A DNA stretch of 64,000 nt from Kuschelorhynchus macadamiae (lineage: Eukaryota; Arthropoda; Insecta; Coleoptera; Curculionidae). The notes beneath the pieces were generated by a model. The model was not told the origin of the DNA. It did not search any database and was given only the letters and a program-made list of their open reading frames with translations. Of the stretch, positions 1-9,758 are shown piece by piece (positions within the stretch are counted from its first letter, which is position 1; the number at the start of each line of letters is the position of its first letter). The stretch is taken from positions 62,001 through 126,000 of the forward strand of contig JAUTXW010000597.1 in NCBI GenBank assembly GCA_030620095.1. The letters are read 5' to 3'. Position numbers and translations under genes: made by a program.

Positions 1-1400
1 TGAAATAGCCTTATTTTTAAACAACAAATTTACTACTGAACACTTTCAAGTTGGTGACAATGCATGCCAAAAGTGGCAACTACATGCCCACCATTTTTGT
101 TTTTCAATTTTTGAGACCTCACCGGTTTCAAATTTGAGGTGTCCGTGAATATGCATTGCCAACTTTGTAGAAAAAAAGTACTGTCGAAAAGGGAGACAGT
201 ACGACACTACTTTGCGTATCGAAAAGACGTCCTTACGCGCGGAACACAATGCTAATTTCTTAAACGTTTAACCAAAGATCTATTATAGCTTAGGCTATAG
301 ATAACTGATTAAAATGGGAGGCCCTGAGACATCAATGCTCGCCGAAACTATCTTATTAAAAGAAAAATATTGAATTTGGCTGTTAATCTTTGGGGTTGAA
401 ATTAGAAACAGGTTAGCTTGAAATAAAGTTTCTAGGAGTAAGCATACGCTTTAATAAAAAACAAACTTACTCCTTCAAAAACCTGAATAACTAAATCAAA
501 GAAACAGCGCTAAATATTATTTCAATCAAAAGCAGTTTTAATTCTATAGATTAAAGTATTAACTTATTCAAGAATAGGAACATTTTTCGATTTTTGATAT
601 ACTTGTATGTATTAGGTAAGTTATTATGACACCCACCTACCGGGTTATTTATTAACAGAGATAGAGAAAAAGTGTAAATACAAAATGTGTAGAGTAAGAA
701 ATTTTTTTTCAAAAATATTTAATTTGATTATATTGACGCAAAGCGTTTATTAATTATTTTAGTGTTACTGCAACATTACTTGCCATATAACTCTAAGGTA
801 ATATTATAATATAATGCAAAACTTGTTATAGTTAAACCAAAATATTTGAAAAACTGGTTGTGCCAAAGTAGTCAAACCATATATTTTTGAAATCAGACGA
901 AAAGAACATTCATAAAAATTATAAAAATATAGAGTCTTCCATAACAAAAAAACGTATTCCGTTATATTTTTTAGGCCATAACAACAAAACACGTAAAGAA
1001 AAATAACGTTTGACTAAAACTTGCATTATATTCCTCGCTTTATGTTTGCCAAATAGAAAAAAAGAAACATTATGAATTGGTTTTAGCTATCTGGTACTAA
1101 AGAAAAACAGGTTAATTATTTTTTGTTTCAAGGAATTTAAAAATATTAAACTTGACGTATAATAGAATTTTCTGCCAACACCAGGTGTAACATTAAGTAC
1201 ACCATCTAAAAAATAGAAAATATTAACAAAAAAAAAACAGTAAGAAGTCATAAAAATTATGTATAATAACGCTATAAATGAAAATATGTTGAAAGAACAT
1301 TTTGGCCTGCGGGAACCCAACTAAAATTCTCTTTGGCAGTGAGAGTAGTAAATAGCTTTGAAATTTCAGAGCGTCTGAGATATGTCCTTATATTTTTTAG
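1..1400. other. Intergenic or intronic AT-rich DNA
   Basis: No supportable gene. Short open frames on both strands have no recognisable domain and AT-biased composition. The stretch ends in a pyrimidine-rich tract and AG at 1399-1400 that serves as the acceptor of the first host exon, so at least its right part is probably intron of the same large gene. Confidence 0.5.
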
Positions 1401-1694
1401 CCTCTGCTTATCTCAGTTAGTGACACGTTCTCGCATGAACCAATATTTTCCATGGATTCCTATGCCTACTCAGTACCGATGCCAATAATGCCAAAAGCCG
1501 ATATTACCGCATACGGAGATGGAATTAGCATAACAGATATAAATTTTTCAAATACTGATATGATACTGACAGTATATCCAGATGATTTTAGTGTAACAGC
1601 TAGTAAAGTTGACAATAAATATTATGTAGCCGTTTTCAGTGCAACTAGGATACTGCAATTTACTGAAAATCAAACTTACACTTTGACTGCTTCG
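1401..1694 (+). CDS. Host exon: degenerate cadherin-like repeat, first in window
   Basis: Open exon of 98 codons between an acceptor (TTTTTTAG to 1400) and a donor (GTAAGT from 1695), phase 0 at both ends. The translation has a repeat boundary of the form SVSDTFSHEPIFS followed by a Y..SVP strand, like the junction between cadherin extracellular repeats (a D.N..P.F-type linker and then the first beta strand). It runs to an YTLTAS strand that continues in the next exon after a 20-kb intron. The canonical DxNDN, LDRE and DxD calcium ligands are not evident. Probably an extracellular adhesion-type repeat of a very large protein. The acceptor is inferred from reading-frame continuity; the gene starts outside the window. 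Confidence 0.6.
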
Positions 1695-1822
1695 GTAAGT
1701 ACATCGATACAAAAGTAAAAATATTTTTTAAAATTTCACTTTTTAATCATGCATAAAAGACTATTGCTTGGTTCATGGAACGAGACTTAGTATTAGCAAT
1801 AACTAGTCATTTAGCACGTCTA

Positions 1823-2001
1823 ATGGTTTATTGAAGCCATATTAGTAAAAAAACAATGACAGGGTGATTTATTATTAATAAAGATATAGATAAAACTAAA
1901 TTTTGAGAAATGAACCCACCTTTAATATTAGAGATAGTATTTTGTGTTCTAATAATTGTGTAATTATTTTTGGTAAATGTTCACTTTCCACTATCATCAC
2001 C
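1823..2001 (+). repeat. Left part of target-site duplicate unit 1 (interrupted by Polinton)
   Basis: Positions 1823-2001 match 20381-20559 base for base in length with very few differences. The continuation 20221-20378 matches 20560-20717. Together they form one ~337-bp unit present twice, the first copy split by element 1. The unit is non-coding intron sequence. Confidence 0.9.
1996..2001 (+). repeat. Target site duplication, left copy (ATCACC)
   Basis: The six bases immediately left of element 1 are ATCACC. The same six follow the right terminus at 20215-20220. The uninterrupted sister unit has ATCACC once at 20554-20559. A 6-bp duplication is the hallmark of Polinton integrase. Confidence 0.93.
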
Positions 2002-2185
2002 AGTAGTTATAATAGGGGAGCGCCTCCTCCTCCTCCTCTTCCTCTCTCTCATGTCCCTCATTCTTAACTTCCTCCCCTTTTATTCTCATTCGCATCGTAT
2101 TTTTAATTTTTTCTCTTTGTTCTCCCACATTTGATTTTGCATTCTTAAGTCTTATAAATAGGTGCATCAAGATCATTTTAGTATG
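2002..2185 (+). repeat. Element 1 left terminal inverted repeat
   Basis: 184 bp matching the reverse complement of 20031-20214. The outer part is AGTAGTTATAATAGGGGAGC followed by a pyrimidine-rich (CCT)n/(CT)n stretch. The inner part contains an inward-facing TATAAATA. Similarity stops abruptly after GTATG at 2185. Only about three mismatches are seen between the two copies. Confidence 0.95.
2153..2160 (+). promoter_or_regulatory. Inward TATA box in left TIR
   Basis: TATAAATA lies 97 bp before the RING gene start and is duplicated in mirror image at 20056-20063 in the right TIR. It therefore faces the three-gene minus-strand cluster at the other end. Suggests each TIR carries a core promoter. 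The initiation site was not identified. Confidence 0.5.
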
Positions 2186-2256
2186 TTAAGGTACGAGTGA
2201 CTGTTAAAAGAAAAAAATCTGTTGAATAAATCTATTAATAATAATATTAAAATAAA

Positions 2257-2649
2257 ATGAGTGAATCAGTTGGAGAAAGAAATCGATCCATTCCGGTTCA
2301 GGCAATTAGCCTCGAAGAAATTATACCAGGAGTTCAAGAAGAAAATATACCATTAGTTCGAGAAGAAAATAATGGGATTGTTTTAAAAAATTTGAATAAA
2401 ACTGAGAGTGAAGAGAAAAAAGTGTTTTGTGCTATTTGTTTTGAAATAATCGAATATTATGATTCATGTAGACCAAATACATGTTCCCACATTTTTTGTT
2501 TAAAATGTATTTTAAGATGGAATGATGAAAATGGTTGTTCTATAATGGTAAACAATTGTCCTGTATGTCGCACTAGATATTACTATTTGGTACAAATTTT
2601 CAAAGATGTAATTAGACATCATTTTGTTGTAATTTTAAAAAGAGGATAA
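2257..2649 (+). CDS. Small RING-finger protein (candidate E3 ubiquitin ligase)
   Basis: 130 aa with a C-terminal C3HC4 RING: C58-x2-C61-x14-C76-x-H78-x2-C81-x2-C84-x16-C101-x2-C104, all zinc ligands present. The N-terminal half is acidic, with two short related stretches around VQEENIPLVREEN, and no other domain is seen. RING proteins of this kind transfer ubiquitin from an E2 to a substrate; large DNA viruses of insects use them alone or joined to BIR domains to control apoptosis. First gene inside the left TIR, with a TATA box 97 bp upstream. The frame is intact. Function as an E3 is inferred from the motif; the target is unknown. Confidence 0.85.
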   Translation: MSESVGERNRSIPVQAISLEEIIPGVQEENIPLVREENNGIVLKNLNKTESEEKKVFCAICFEIIEYYDSCRPNTCSHIFCLKCILRWNDENGCSIMVNNCPVCRTRYYYLVQIFKDVIRHHFVVILKRG

Positions 2650-3371
2650 TATTTTTTTATAATTTGTGTTTGTGAAAACTCTGGTAACAAATAATTTTGT
2701 AAAAAAAAGTAAATGTAAATATATATAATAATTGACACACATTTTTTCCTTTTCCTATATTGAAACGACAACAATGATCTAACAAGTTTTTTAATACATA
2801 CTAATTTTCACATTACATAACAAAACAATTGTTATGGCTTTACACAAAAAGTGCCACGCCCTAAAATGGCACCACTTTTGCAAATGGAAGCTTAAATTTT
2901 CTTATGGGAATTTACATGTAAAAATGACGGTTTTGATTGTCGGACCGGCATAGCCTAATCTACTACTTTTTCATTATACTAATAATATTAATATAATTTG
3001 CATCAAGTAAGAGAAAACTCAATTGAATACAGAAACAAGCGTTAACAAAATGTTATATGAGTGCTTCTAGTGGCAGTTGACATAATCGACACTTTTTTAC
3101 ATATGATTAGCTATTTCATTTACAAATACAGTGTCAGATGTTAGAATAAAAAGAAGTATTTTGCATATAGCACTGAAAATATATAACCGCTTATAGTAAC
3201 AGTTGACATTTTTTAAAATTAATATTGTTGACGTATTCTACTTATTACCTTTACAATTTATGTTTAAAATTAATATTTTTGACATTATCTACCCATTACG
3301 TTTATAACCTATATTTAAAATTAATATTGTTGAAATAATCTACACATCACCTTTACAAACTATGTTTATTA
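2650..3371. other. Non-coding stretch with 62-bp tandem repeats and decayed ORF copies
   Basis: No convincing gene. About three diverged ~62-bp tandem units (AAAATTAATATTGTTGA-type) occupy 3216-3370. Around 3060-3210 there are decayed copies of part of the small cysteine-rich minus-strand ORF that follows (shared blocks include TAGTGGCAGTTGACATAATC-like sequence), so that ORF seems to have been duplicated and lost here. Confidence 0.6.
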
Positions 3372-3584
3372 TTAATATTTAACAACATAATCTTCTATCT
3401 CTTTTTTTTCATTTTTATTGCAGTAAAAGCAAGCATGTTCAGGAATTAGTAGAAAAAGATGTATCCTACAAATAGCACAATGTAAATCAGAAGCACTAAC
3501 AACATAAGCTCTTTTGTAGTGGCAGCTCACATGATCGGACTCCCCTCTCCGTAAATATCTCATGTCTCTTCGCCCCCTCCCCAC
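3372..3584 (-). CDS. Small cysteine-rich ORF (possible zinc-binding)
   Basis: 70 aa, the only gene candidate in the left leader of element 1. Its C-terminal two thirds have a Cys/His pattern (HVSCHYKRAY, LHCAICRIH, EHACFYCN) compatible with a small zinc knuckle. The N-terminal residues read through C/G-rich DNA, so the true start may be an internal Met. The protein ends in the nearby 62-bp repeat array. Decayed relatives occur upstream at 3060-3210, which suggests a real, duplicating unit rather than chance. No family recognised; it could still be a spurious frame. Confidence 0.35.
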   Translation of the reverse strand: MGRGRRDMRYLRRGESDHVSCHYKRAYVVSASDLHCAICRIHLFLLIPEHACFYCNKNEKKEIEDYVVKY

Positions 3585-3768
3585 TCCGCCAACCCCCCAT
3601 AAGGGGGGATACCCCCCTTAAACCCCCCCTCACCTTATCTTCTTTCTCTCCCTTCCTTCTTTCTCTTTGTATATGTTTCTCCTTTTCTCCTCCTTTTTCC
3701 TTCCTTCTCCTTTTTCCTTCCTTCTTCTTTTTCTTTCCTTCTCCTTTTTTCTTTTCTTCTTTTTTAAT
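3576..3768 (+). repeat. Polypyrimidine tract with C6/G6 hairpin
   Basis: About 190 bases almost wholly C and T on the + strand, beginning with CCCCCCATAAGGGGGG (3593-3608), which can fold as a hairpin. It then runs through (CTT/TCC)-type low-complexity sequence straight into the telomere-like array. Low complexity, not coding. Confidence 0.75.
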
Positions 3769-3830
3769 CTAACCTAACCTAACCTAACCTAACCTAACCT
3801 AACATAACCTAACCTAACTTAACTTAACCT
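3769..3830 (+). repeat. Interstitial telomere-like (CCTAA)n array
   Basis: About twelve CCTAA units with a few one-base variants. CCTAA is the complement of TTAGG, the common arthropod telomere repeat. It lies 1.8 kb inside element 1, between a polypyrimidine tract and a G-rich tract, so it is not a chromosome end. Either a captured or templated telomeric array or a fortuitous microsatellite. Confidence 0.85.
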
Positions 3831-3880
3831 GAAGAGGGTAGCCCGAAATTGGGGAACCGGGATTTGAGTCTCGGAAATTC

Positions 3881-3932
3881 AGGGGTCCGGGAAGGGGGGG
3901 AGAGGGGAGGGGGAAGGGGGGGAGGGGTAAGG
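3881..3932 (+). other. G-rich tract with quadruplex-forming potential
   Basis: Runs of four or more G repeated at short spacing on the + strand (GGGG, GGGGGGG, GGGG, GGGGG, GGGGGGG, GGGG). More than four G-runs within 50 bases meets the usual pattern for a G-quadruplex. It lies about 300 bp before the next gene. A structural or regulatory role is only inferred. Confidence 0.6.
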
Positions 3933-4230
3933 TTGTTGATCGGCTTGGGAAAGTGGTTTTTAGAGATTGTCGTTCAACTTTAAGTAGGACACATGTGATT
4001 AACTTTTGCATATAAAATCGCCTCAGCGAAGAGACGCATGCAATTGATTTCTGCATTCACACTGTGCAGAGCTCGCGAGTTTTCTGGTGTTTACATTGTG
4101 TCTATTTGGTAAATTTTTATTTTTATTTCTAACATTTTTATTTGGCAAGATTTAATTCTTATATATATATTGGTGACATTTTTATGTACATTTGTGGCAT
4201 TTTTATTTGTTATTACGATTTTTTTTCATA

Positions 4231-5133
4231 ATGGACAATTTTTTGGCATCGAGTAGCAAAATAATTGACAATGACTTTGACTTATACACATGAACTCAAA
4301 TGCAAAATTTTGCAAACCAACAAAACAATGAAACAGAAGCATTTACAACTAGTCAACAACAAACTATTCAGGACTTGAATGAAATTATTTACAATAGCCA
4401 AGTTCAGAATAATGCCAACAAACACAACAACGAAAAATATTTATTTACAGCTACTCAACAACAAACTCTTGACGATCTTAATGACATTATTGACAACAAA
4501 ACGGACTTAATTACAACAAAAACTAAACAAACTCTTAAAGAACTGAATGACATTGACGAAACTCAAAATTCTAGCTATGAGGATATTGTTTGTTTTCAAA
4601 AATCTAATCCAAATTATTTAACATTAAAATCGCCAATTAATTCTCCGAGACCAATTTGCTCTCCCTTTTTGTTTAGTGAAAATTCTGATTCGGAAGAAGA
4701 ACAAATTGATCAAAATTTAAGTTTGGCTATTTGTCCTACTAATTCACCATATGATATTGTAAATTCTGATTCGCAAGAAAAACAAATTGATCAAAATTTA
4801 AGTTCGGCTATATCTTCTATTAATTCACCATATGCTATTGTAAATTCTGATCCGCAAGAAAAACAAATTGATGCAAATTTAACTTCGGATATTTCTCCTA
4901 ATAATTCACCAGTTGAACAAAATTCAATTTCGAAACCATCATTTATCATTAAAAAAAAATTTAAAATTAATAAAAAAAATAAAAAACAAATAGCAAACCT
5001 TAAGTGTCTGGGTTTCGCTATTCAAAATTTAACTAATTTGATCACAATTAAAAAGGGAGACGAAAGTACGGTGAATTATGTTAAACAGGCCTTTGACAAA
5101 TTAGTTGACTCATTTGAAGAAATGGATTCATAA
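4231..5133 (+). CDS. Unknown repeat-containing protein with an early in-frame TGA
   Basis: The uninterrupted frame starts at 4300 and gives 277 aa. An ATG at 4231 in the same frame is followed by 20 codons and a TGA (4291-4293), so a longer form would be interrupted. Two internal repeat types are visible. Three copies of a QQTxxDLNxII-like unit occupy residues ~20-95. Three copies of a ~26-residue unit containing NSPYxIVNSDxQEKQID occupy ~128-210. The C-terminal part is lysine-rich and then helical. It is rich in N, Q and S and has no recognised domain. It precedes PolB on the same strand. The repeats suggest a scaffold or binding protein, but no function can be assigned. Confidence 0.6.
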
Positions 5134-5148
5134 AGTCAATTAATTTCT

Positions 5149-5318
5149 ATTGCTTTTTTCAAAATTTGACTATAACTAAATAAAAATGCACAATATTAAT
5201 TTTATTATTATACAAAGAACTTCAAAAATGCAATTGCTTTTTTCAAAATTTGACTATAACTAAATAGAATTGCACAATATTAATTTTATTATTATTATTA
5301 TGCAGAAAACTTCAGAAA
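5149..5318 (+). repeat. 84-bp tandem duplication spanning the PolB start
   Basis: The block beginning ATTGCTTTTTTCAAAATTTG at 5149 repeats at 5233 with a few changes. The PolB start codon (5300) lies in the second copy; the first has no ATG at the equivalent place. The duplicated DNA is the presumed 5' flank of PolB, so promoter sequence may be doubled. Confidence 0.75.
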
Positions 5319-5447
5319 TGCATAAGTGTGTAACATGTAATAAAGTCTTTACTAGAAAGGATAATTTACTGCGACATATTAAAAAACATGTTAACGGAAA
5401 TTCCACAAAACTCAACAGTGGGTTGAAAAAACCAAAGCTTGTTAAAG

Positions 5448-5508
5448 GTAAGAACATTTTATTTTTCATGTTATATTTTGTAAAATATTTTTTTCTTAAT
5501 TTATATAG
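5448..5508 (+). other. Predicted PolB intron 1
   Basis: 61 bp with GTAAG donor and TATAG acceptor, AT-rich. Removing it joins the C2H2-finger exon to the second exon in frame; the second exon starts with another CxxC-type finger. Without splicing the frame ends shortly after 5508. Confidence 0.75.
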
Positions 5509-5961
5509 ATTCTACAAATATTGTAAAATATTGTAAAGAATGCAAGAAAAATATAAACCAAAGTCTATGGGGTGGACATCTTCGATCTAGTGTGCACAAG
5601 AACAATTCCAAAATAGGCTTGGAGGAAGGTGTTGAAATTATCAAGTCAGCATTCAGGGAACGAATAATATCTTATAGGATTTCCTCACACCAAAACTTCA
5701 TAAATGTGAAAGAATATTTTCAACATTTGGAATACAAAATTGCACATCTAATAGATCAAGAACTGCAGAAACATAAATGTATCAAGCTAAATATGGAACT
5801 GTTCGGTTTCTATTTTAACCCCAGCAGCGACAGCTATGATGTCAAATCTTTTAATGCGCCGTTCCAAGTCATTTGCCAGGGATATCAGAAAAAAGAACTG
5901 TTAGAGCAAATCTGCACCATTATTGACCAGAAAGCTGACGAATTTGCAGAAAGAGATTCAG

Positions 5962-6028
5962 GTAAAGAATTTATTTTCGATTTTACAACAGCAAAAAAAA
6001 AAGTAATTTTTTAATTATTACGTTGCAG
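5962..6028 (+). other. Predicted PolB intron 2
   Basis: 67 bp with GTAAAG donor and TTGCAG acceptor. Removal restores the conserved junction that leads into the NPLRASSFIELP segment typical of Polinton PolB, immediately upstream of exon 3. Confidence 0.8.
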
Positions 6029-9000
6029 GATGGGCTTTGATGAATTTATTTCATTTGGAAATTAATGTTAACAAGCACAATCCGCTGAGAGCCTCATCTT
6101 TTATCGAACTTCCTCAAGAGATCAAGAGACGTCAAGCTGTGATCAACATTAGGAATGATGACAACTTTTGCTTCGCCTGGGCAGTTGTGTCTGCTCTTCA
6201 CCAACCACGCGGATTAGATTTTGAAACTTCATCCTACCCACACTACTCTTCTGTTTTGGATATGTCAGGTATAGAATTTCCAATGTTGCTAAAGAACATT
6301 AAGATTTTTGAAGAAAAAAATAACATTTCTATTAATGTATATGGATTAGAAATTATAAATCCTAAAAAGGGGCATGAAGTAATTGGTCCACTTTATTATT
6401 CATCGAATAAAAAAAATCAACATGTCAATTTATTGTTAATAAGTGATGATGATGAAAAAACTTTTCATTATTGCTATATTAAAGATTTATCAAAACTAGT
6501 TTCTGCACAAATTTCTAAACATCACGGAAAAAAATATATTTGCGATGGTTGTTTACAATATTTCCCTACAGAAGAAAATTTATTACAACACAATAGCTAT
6601 GATTGTGATCATTTACGAATTAACCTACCTTCTAAAGAATTAATAAAAGATAAGTTTGGAAACTATTCATATGATAATATTTTGAAATTTGTAAATTATC
6701 ATAAACAAATGAAAGTTCCTTTCGTGGTGTATGCAGATTTTGAATGCATTTTAAAGCCTTTAAATAAAGACAATGTTGATAAAAATCCTAATACTTCATA
6801 CACCTTAAAACAATATGAACATATTCCACATTCATTTGCCTATTACATTAAATGTTCCTTCGACGATAATTATTCTAAATTTGAAAAATATAGAGGTCAA
6901 AATTGTGATACATTATTTATAAATTCTTTAGAAAGAGATGTGTATAACATATAAAATAAATATTTAAAGGCTCCTAAAAAAATGATCCCTTTGAACGAAC
7001 TGGACAAAATTTATCATAACTATGAAAAAGTTTGTCATATTTGTAATAAACCTCTTTTAAATGACAGGGTTGCAGATCATTGTCATATAACCGGTCTTTA
7101 TAGAGGTCCAGCTCATTCATTCTGCAACATAAATTACAGAATACCTAACTTTATTCCAGTTATATTGCATAATTTGCGTAATTATGATTCTCATCTATTT
7201 CTTAAAAAATTATGCTTAAACAAAGAACAACTAACAGTTATCGCACAAAACAAGGAAAAATATATTTCATTTGAAAAGCTTATTCATGTGGATAACTATT
7301 TTGATAAAAAGACACAAAAGGCTAAGAAAAAAAATATATCATTAAGGTTTATTGATTCTTTTCAATTTCTATCCCATTCTTTATCAAAACTCTCTGAAAG
7401 CTTAAAAGATGAACAATGTAAGGAAATAAAAAAAATTTTCAATGATGAAGAAAGATTTAAACTTATTCGGCAAAAAGGTTTATTTCCTTACAGTTATATT
7501 GATGATTATTTAAAATTAGAAGAAACAACTTTACCTCAGAAAGACCAATTTTATAATACTTTAACGGATGAGCACATCAGTGATGCAGAATACCAAAGAG
7601 CTGTAAAGGTTTGGCAATTGTTTAAATGTGAATCTCTTGGTCAATACTCCGACGTTTACTTACTCTCTGATACTTTACTTTTGGCAGATATTTTTGAAAA
7701 TTTTAGAAGCACTTGATTATCCACATATAAGCTCGATCCAGCTCATTTTTACCCTTTTCCAGGTTTATCCTGGGAGGCCTGATTGCGTTATACTGGAATA
7801 GAGTTAGAATTGTTAACTGATCCAGATATGATACACTTTTTCAAAAAAAGCGTTCGCGGTGGTGTGAGCTCTTGCATTTGTAGAAAATCTGAAGCTAATA
7901 ACCCATTTCTTTTAAATTTTGATCCTTTAAAGCCAACTAAATACATAATTTATTATGATGCAACAAATTTGTATGGTTATGCAATGTCACAGCACATTCC
8001 AACGGGAGATTTTGTTTGGTTAACAGATAAAGAAATCAATGATTTAAATATTATGAATATTTCTAAAAAATCTAATAAGGGATATGTTTTAGAAGTTGAT
8101 TTAGAATATCCTACAAGTCTACATTCCTATCATAACGATTTTCCGTTTTGTCCAGAAAACTTTAAACCGCCAAATTCTAAATGCATAAAATTAATACCCA
8201 ATTTAAATGATAAATCAAAATATGTTATTCACTATCAATTATTAAAACAATGTTTGGAACATGGACTCAAGTTAACTAAAGTTCATAGAGTTTTACAGTT
8301 TTCTCAATCTGATTGGTTGAAAAAATATATAGACTTGAATTCAAGATTAAGAAATGATTCAAAGAATGAATTTGATCGTAATACTTACAAGTTGGCAAAT
8401 AATAGTATTTATGGCAAGACTATGGAAAATGTTGATAGGAGAATTGACGTAAGACTTGTTACAGAGTGGGAAAAAAATAGAAGAAAAGATGGTGCTGAGA
8501 ATTTAATTGCAAAACCATATTTCAAGGACTTAACAATATTTTCTGAAAACTTGGTAGATATTCAAATGCAAAAGATTCAAGTTACTTACAATAAACCAAT
8601 ATATGTAGGCTTCTCAATATTAGATATATCTAAAACTGTCATGTATGATTTCTTTTATAATTTTTTAAAACCTCTTTATCAGGAAAATATTTCACTTTTA
8701 TACACCGATACCGATTCGTTCATTTTAGAAGTCACAACTCCAAATATGTATTCTGACATGTTATAAAATATTTACAAATTTGACACATCTAATTATGAAT
8801 TTAATAATATTCATGCAATGCCTATTACAAAGTCAGTTATAGGAAAATTCAAAGATGAATATGCTGGTGAACCCATTACTGCTTTCTTTGGTACTGGAGC
8901 AAAAGCATATTGTATTAAAACGGAAAACAGTTTAACAAAAAAAGCAAAAGGTGTTAAAAAAAGTGCAATTAAAAAGCAGTTGGATTTTATTCATTATAAA

Positions 9001-9288
9001 GATGTTGTTGAAAATCATTCTAAAACCTTTTGTTCAATGTATGTTTTTCGATCTAGACAACATACAATTTTTACAGAGTTAATTAATAAATTGGCTTTGA
9101 GTTCCGAAGATGATAAGCGGTATAAAATTCCCTATAGTTTTAATACATTAGCTTGGGGACACCAAGATATTGCTTTGTATCAATGGAATGCAGAACATGA
9201 AGATTTAGATATATTTATGTAGATATTATAAGGTATTTAAATTTGTTGTTTTTGAAACCAAAGTTAGTCTTCATAAGTCTTTCACAAA

Positions 9289-9660
9289 ATGTGCTTAGAA
9301 ACTTTTGACAAAGAAATTGATAACAGTTATTTTAAAACATATGAAAAACGACTTTCCACTTTTAAAAAATGGAAAGGAAAATTGAGACCAGAAGTGTTAG
9401 CTGGAGCTGGCTTTTACTATACTTCAATCAATGATATTTGTAAATGTTTTTATTGTGGTATTGAAATTTTTGATTGGTTAAGTTATGATGATCCTATTGT
9501 GGAGCATAAGAAATTTGCTAGGAATTGTGATTTAAATAACTGTTTATGGAAAAATAGGAATCGAATAATTGTAACCATTCAAAATAAGTCTTCAAGCTAC
9601 ACATTTTATATAGTATTATTAATATCCTTATTTATGAACTTTTACATATATTTAAATTAA
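9289..9660 (+). CDS. Single-BIR protein with C-terminal membrane anchor (IAP-like)
   Basis: 123 aa. Residues ~20-86 form a BIR domain: R21LSTF..W, a glycine-aromatic turn (GFYYT), and the zinc site C53-x2-C56-x16-H73-x6-C80, which fits the BIR spacing exactly. Residues ~103-122 are a hydrophobic helix ending at the C terminus, which would tail-anchor the protein with the BIR facing the cytosol. BIR domains of inhibitor-of-apoptosis proteins bind caspases or IAP antagonists. This protein has no RING, but a separate RING gene lies at the left end of the same element. The frame is intact. An anti-death role is inferred from the domain, and the anchored architecture is unusual for IAPs as I know them. 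Confidence 0.85.
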   Translation: MCLETFDKEIDNSYFKTYEKRLSTFKKWKGKLRPEVLAGAGFYYTSINDICKCFYCGIEIFDWLSYDDPIVEHKKFARNCDLNNCLWKNRNRIIVTIQNKSSSYTFYIVLLISLFMNFYIYLN

Positions 9661-9758
9661 GTATTTTATTGTTATTTTTTTACAACTGCTTTTGCTTTCG
9701 TGGTGAAAGTATCTGCTTAATGTTAATAAATTTGGAATATAATTATTAATTTGTTTTA

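Larger units (their letters stand above)
5300..9222 (+). pseudogene. Protein-primed family B DNA polymerase (Polinton PolB), two introns, four in-frame stops
   Basis: Replicative polymerase of Polintons, expected to copy the linear element from a terminal protein primer in the nucleus. Exon 1 (5300-5447) encodes a C2H2 finger (CVTC..H..H); exon 2 is 5509-5961; exon 3 is 6029-9222. The introns of 61 and 67 bp have GTAAG/GTAAA donors and TAG/CAG acceptors, and joining them keeps the frame. Later parts include an HNH-like zinc region (CHICNKPL..CHITG), exonuclease motifs around VYADFEC (nt ~6730), NLRNYDSHLF and SDTLLLADIF, and polymerase motifs DATNLYGYAM (A), NNSIYGKTM (B) and YTDTDSF (C). In-frame stops lie at 6952 (TAA), 7714 (TGA), 7780 (TGA) and 8764 (TAA), with no frameshift in 3.2 kb. 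Probably inactive as read. Confidence 0.9.

Noticed and set aside
3769..3830. Reading the (CCTAA)n array as a chromosome end or assembly terminus
   Set aside because: It lies inside element 1, with element genes on both sides and intact TIRs outside it.
7714..7782. TGA codons in PolB as evidence of a recoded genetic code
   Set aside because: TGA and TAA stops both occur, neighbouring host and element genes end in TGA normally, and no suppressor system is visible. Simple nonsense is the default.
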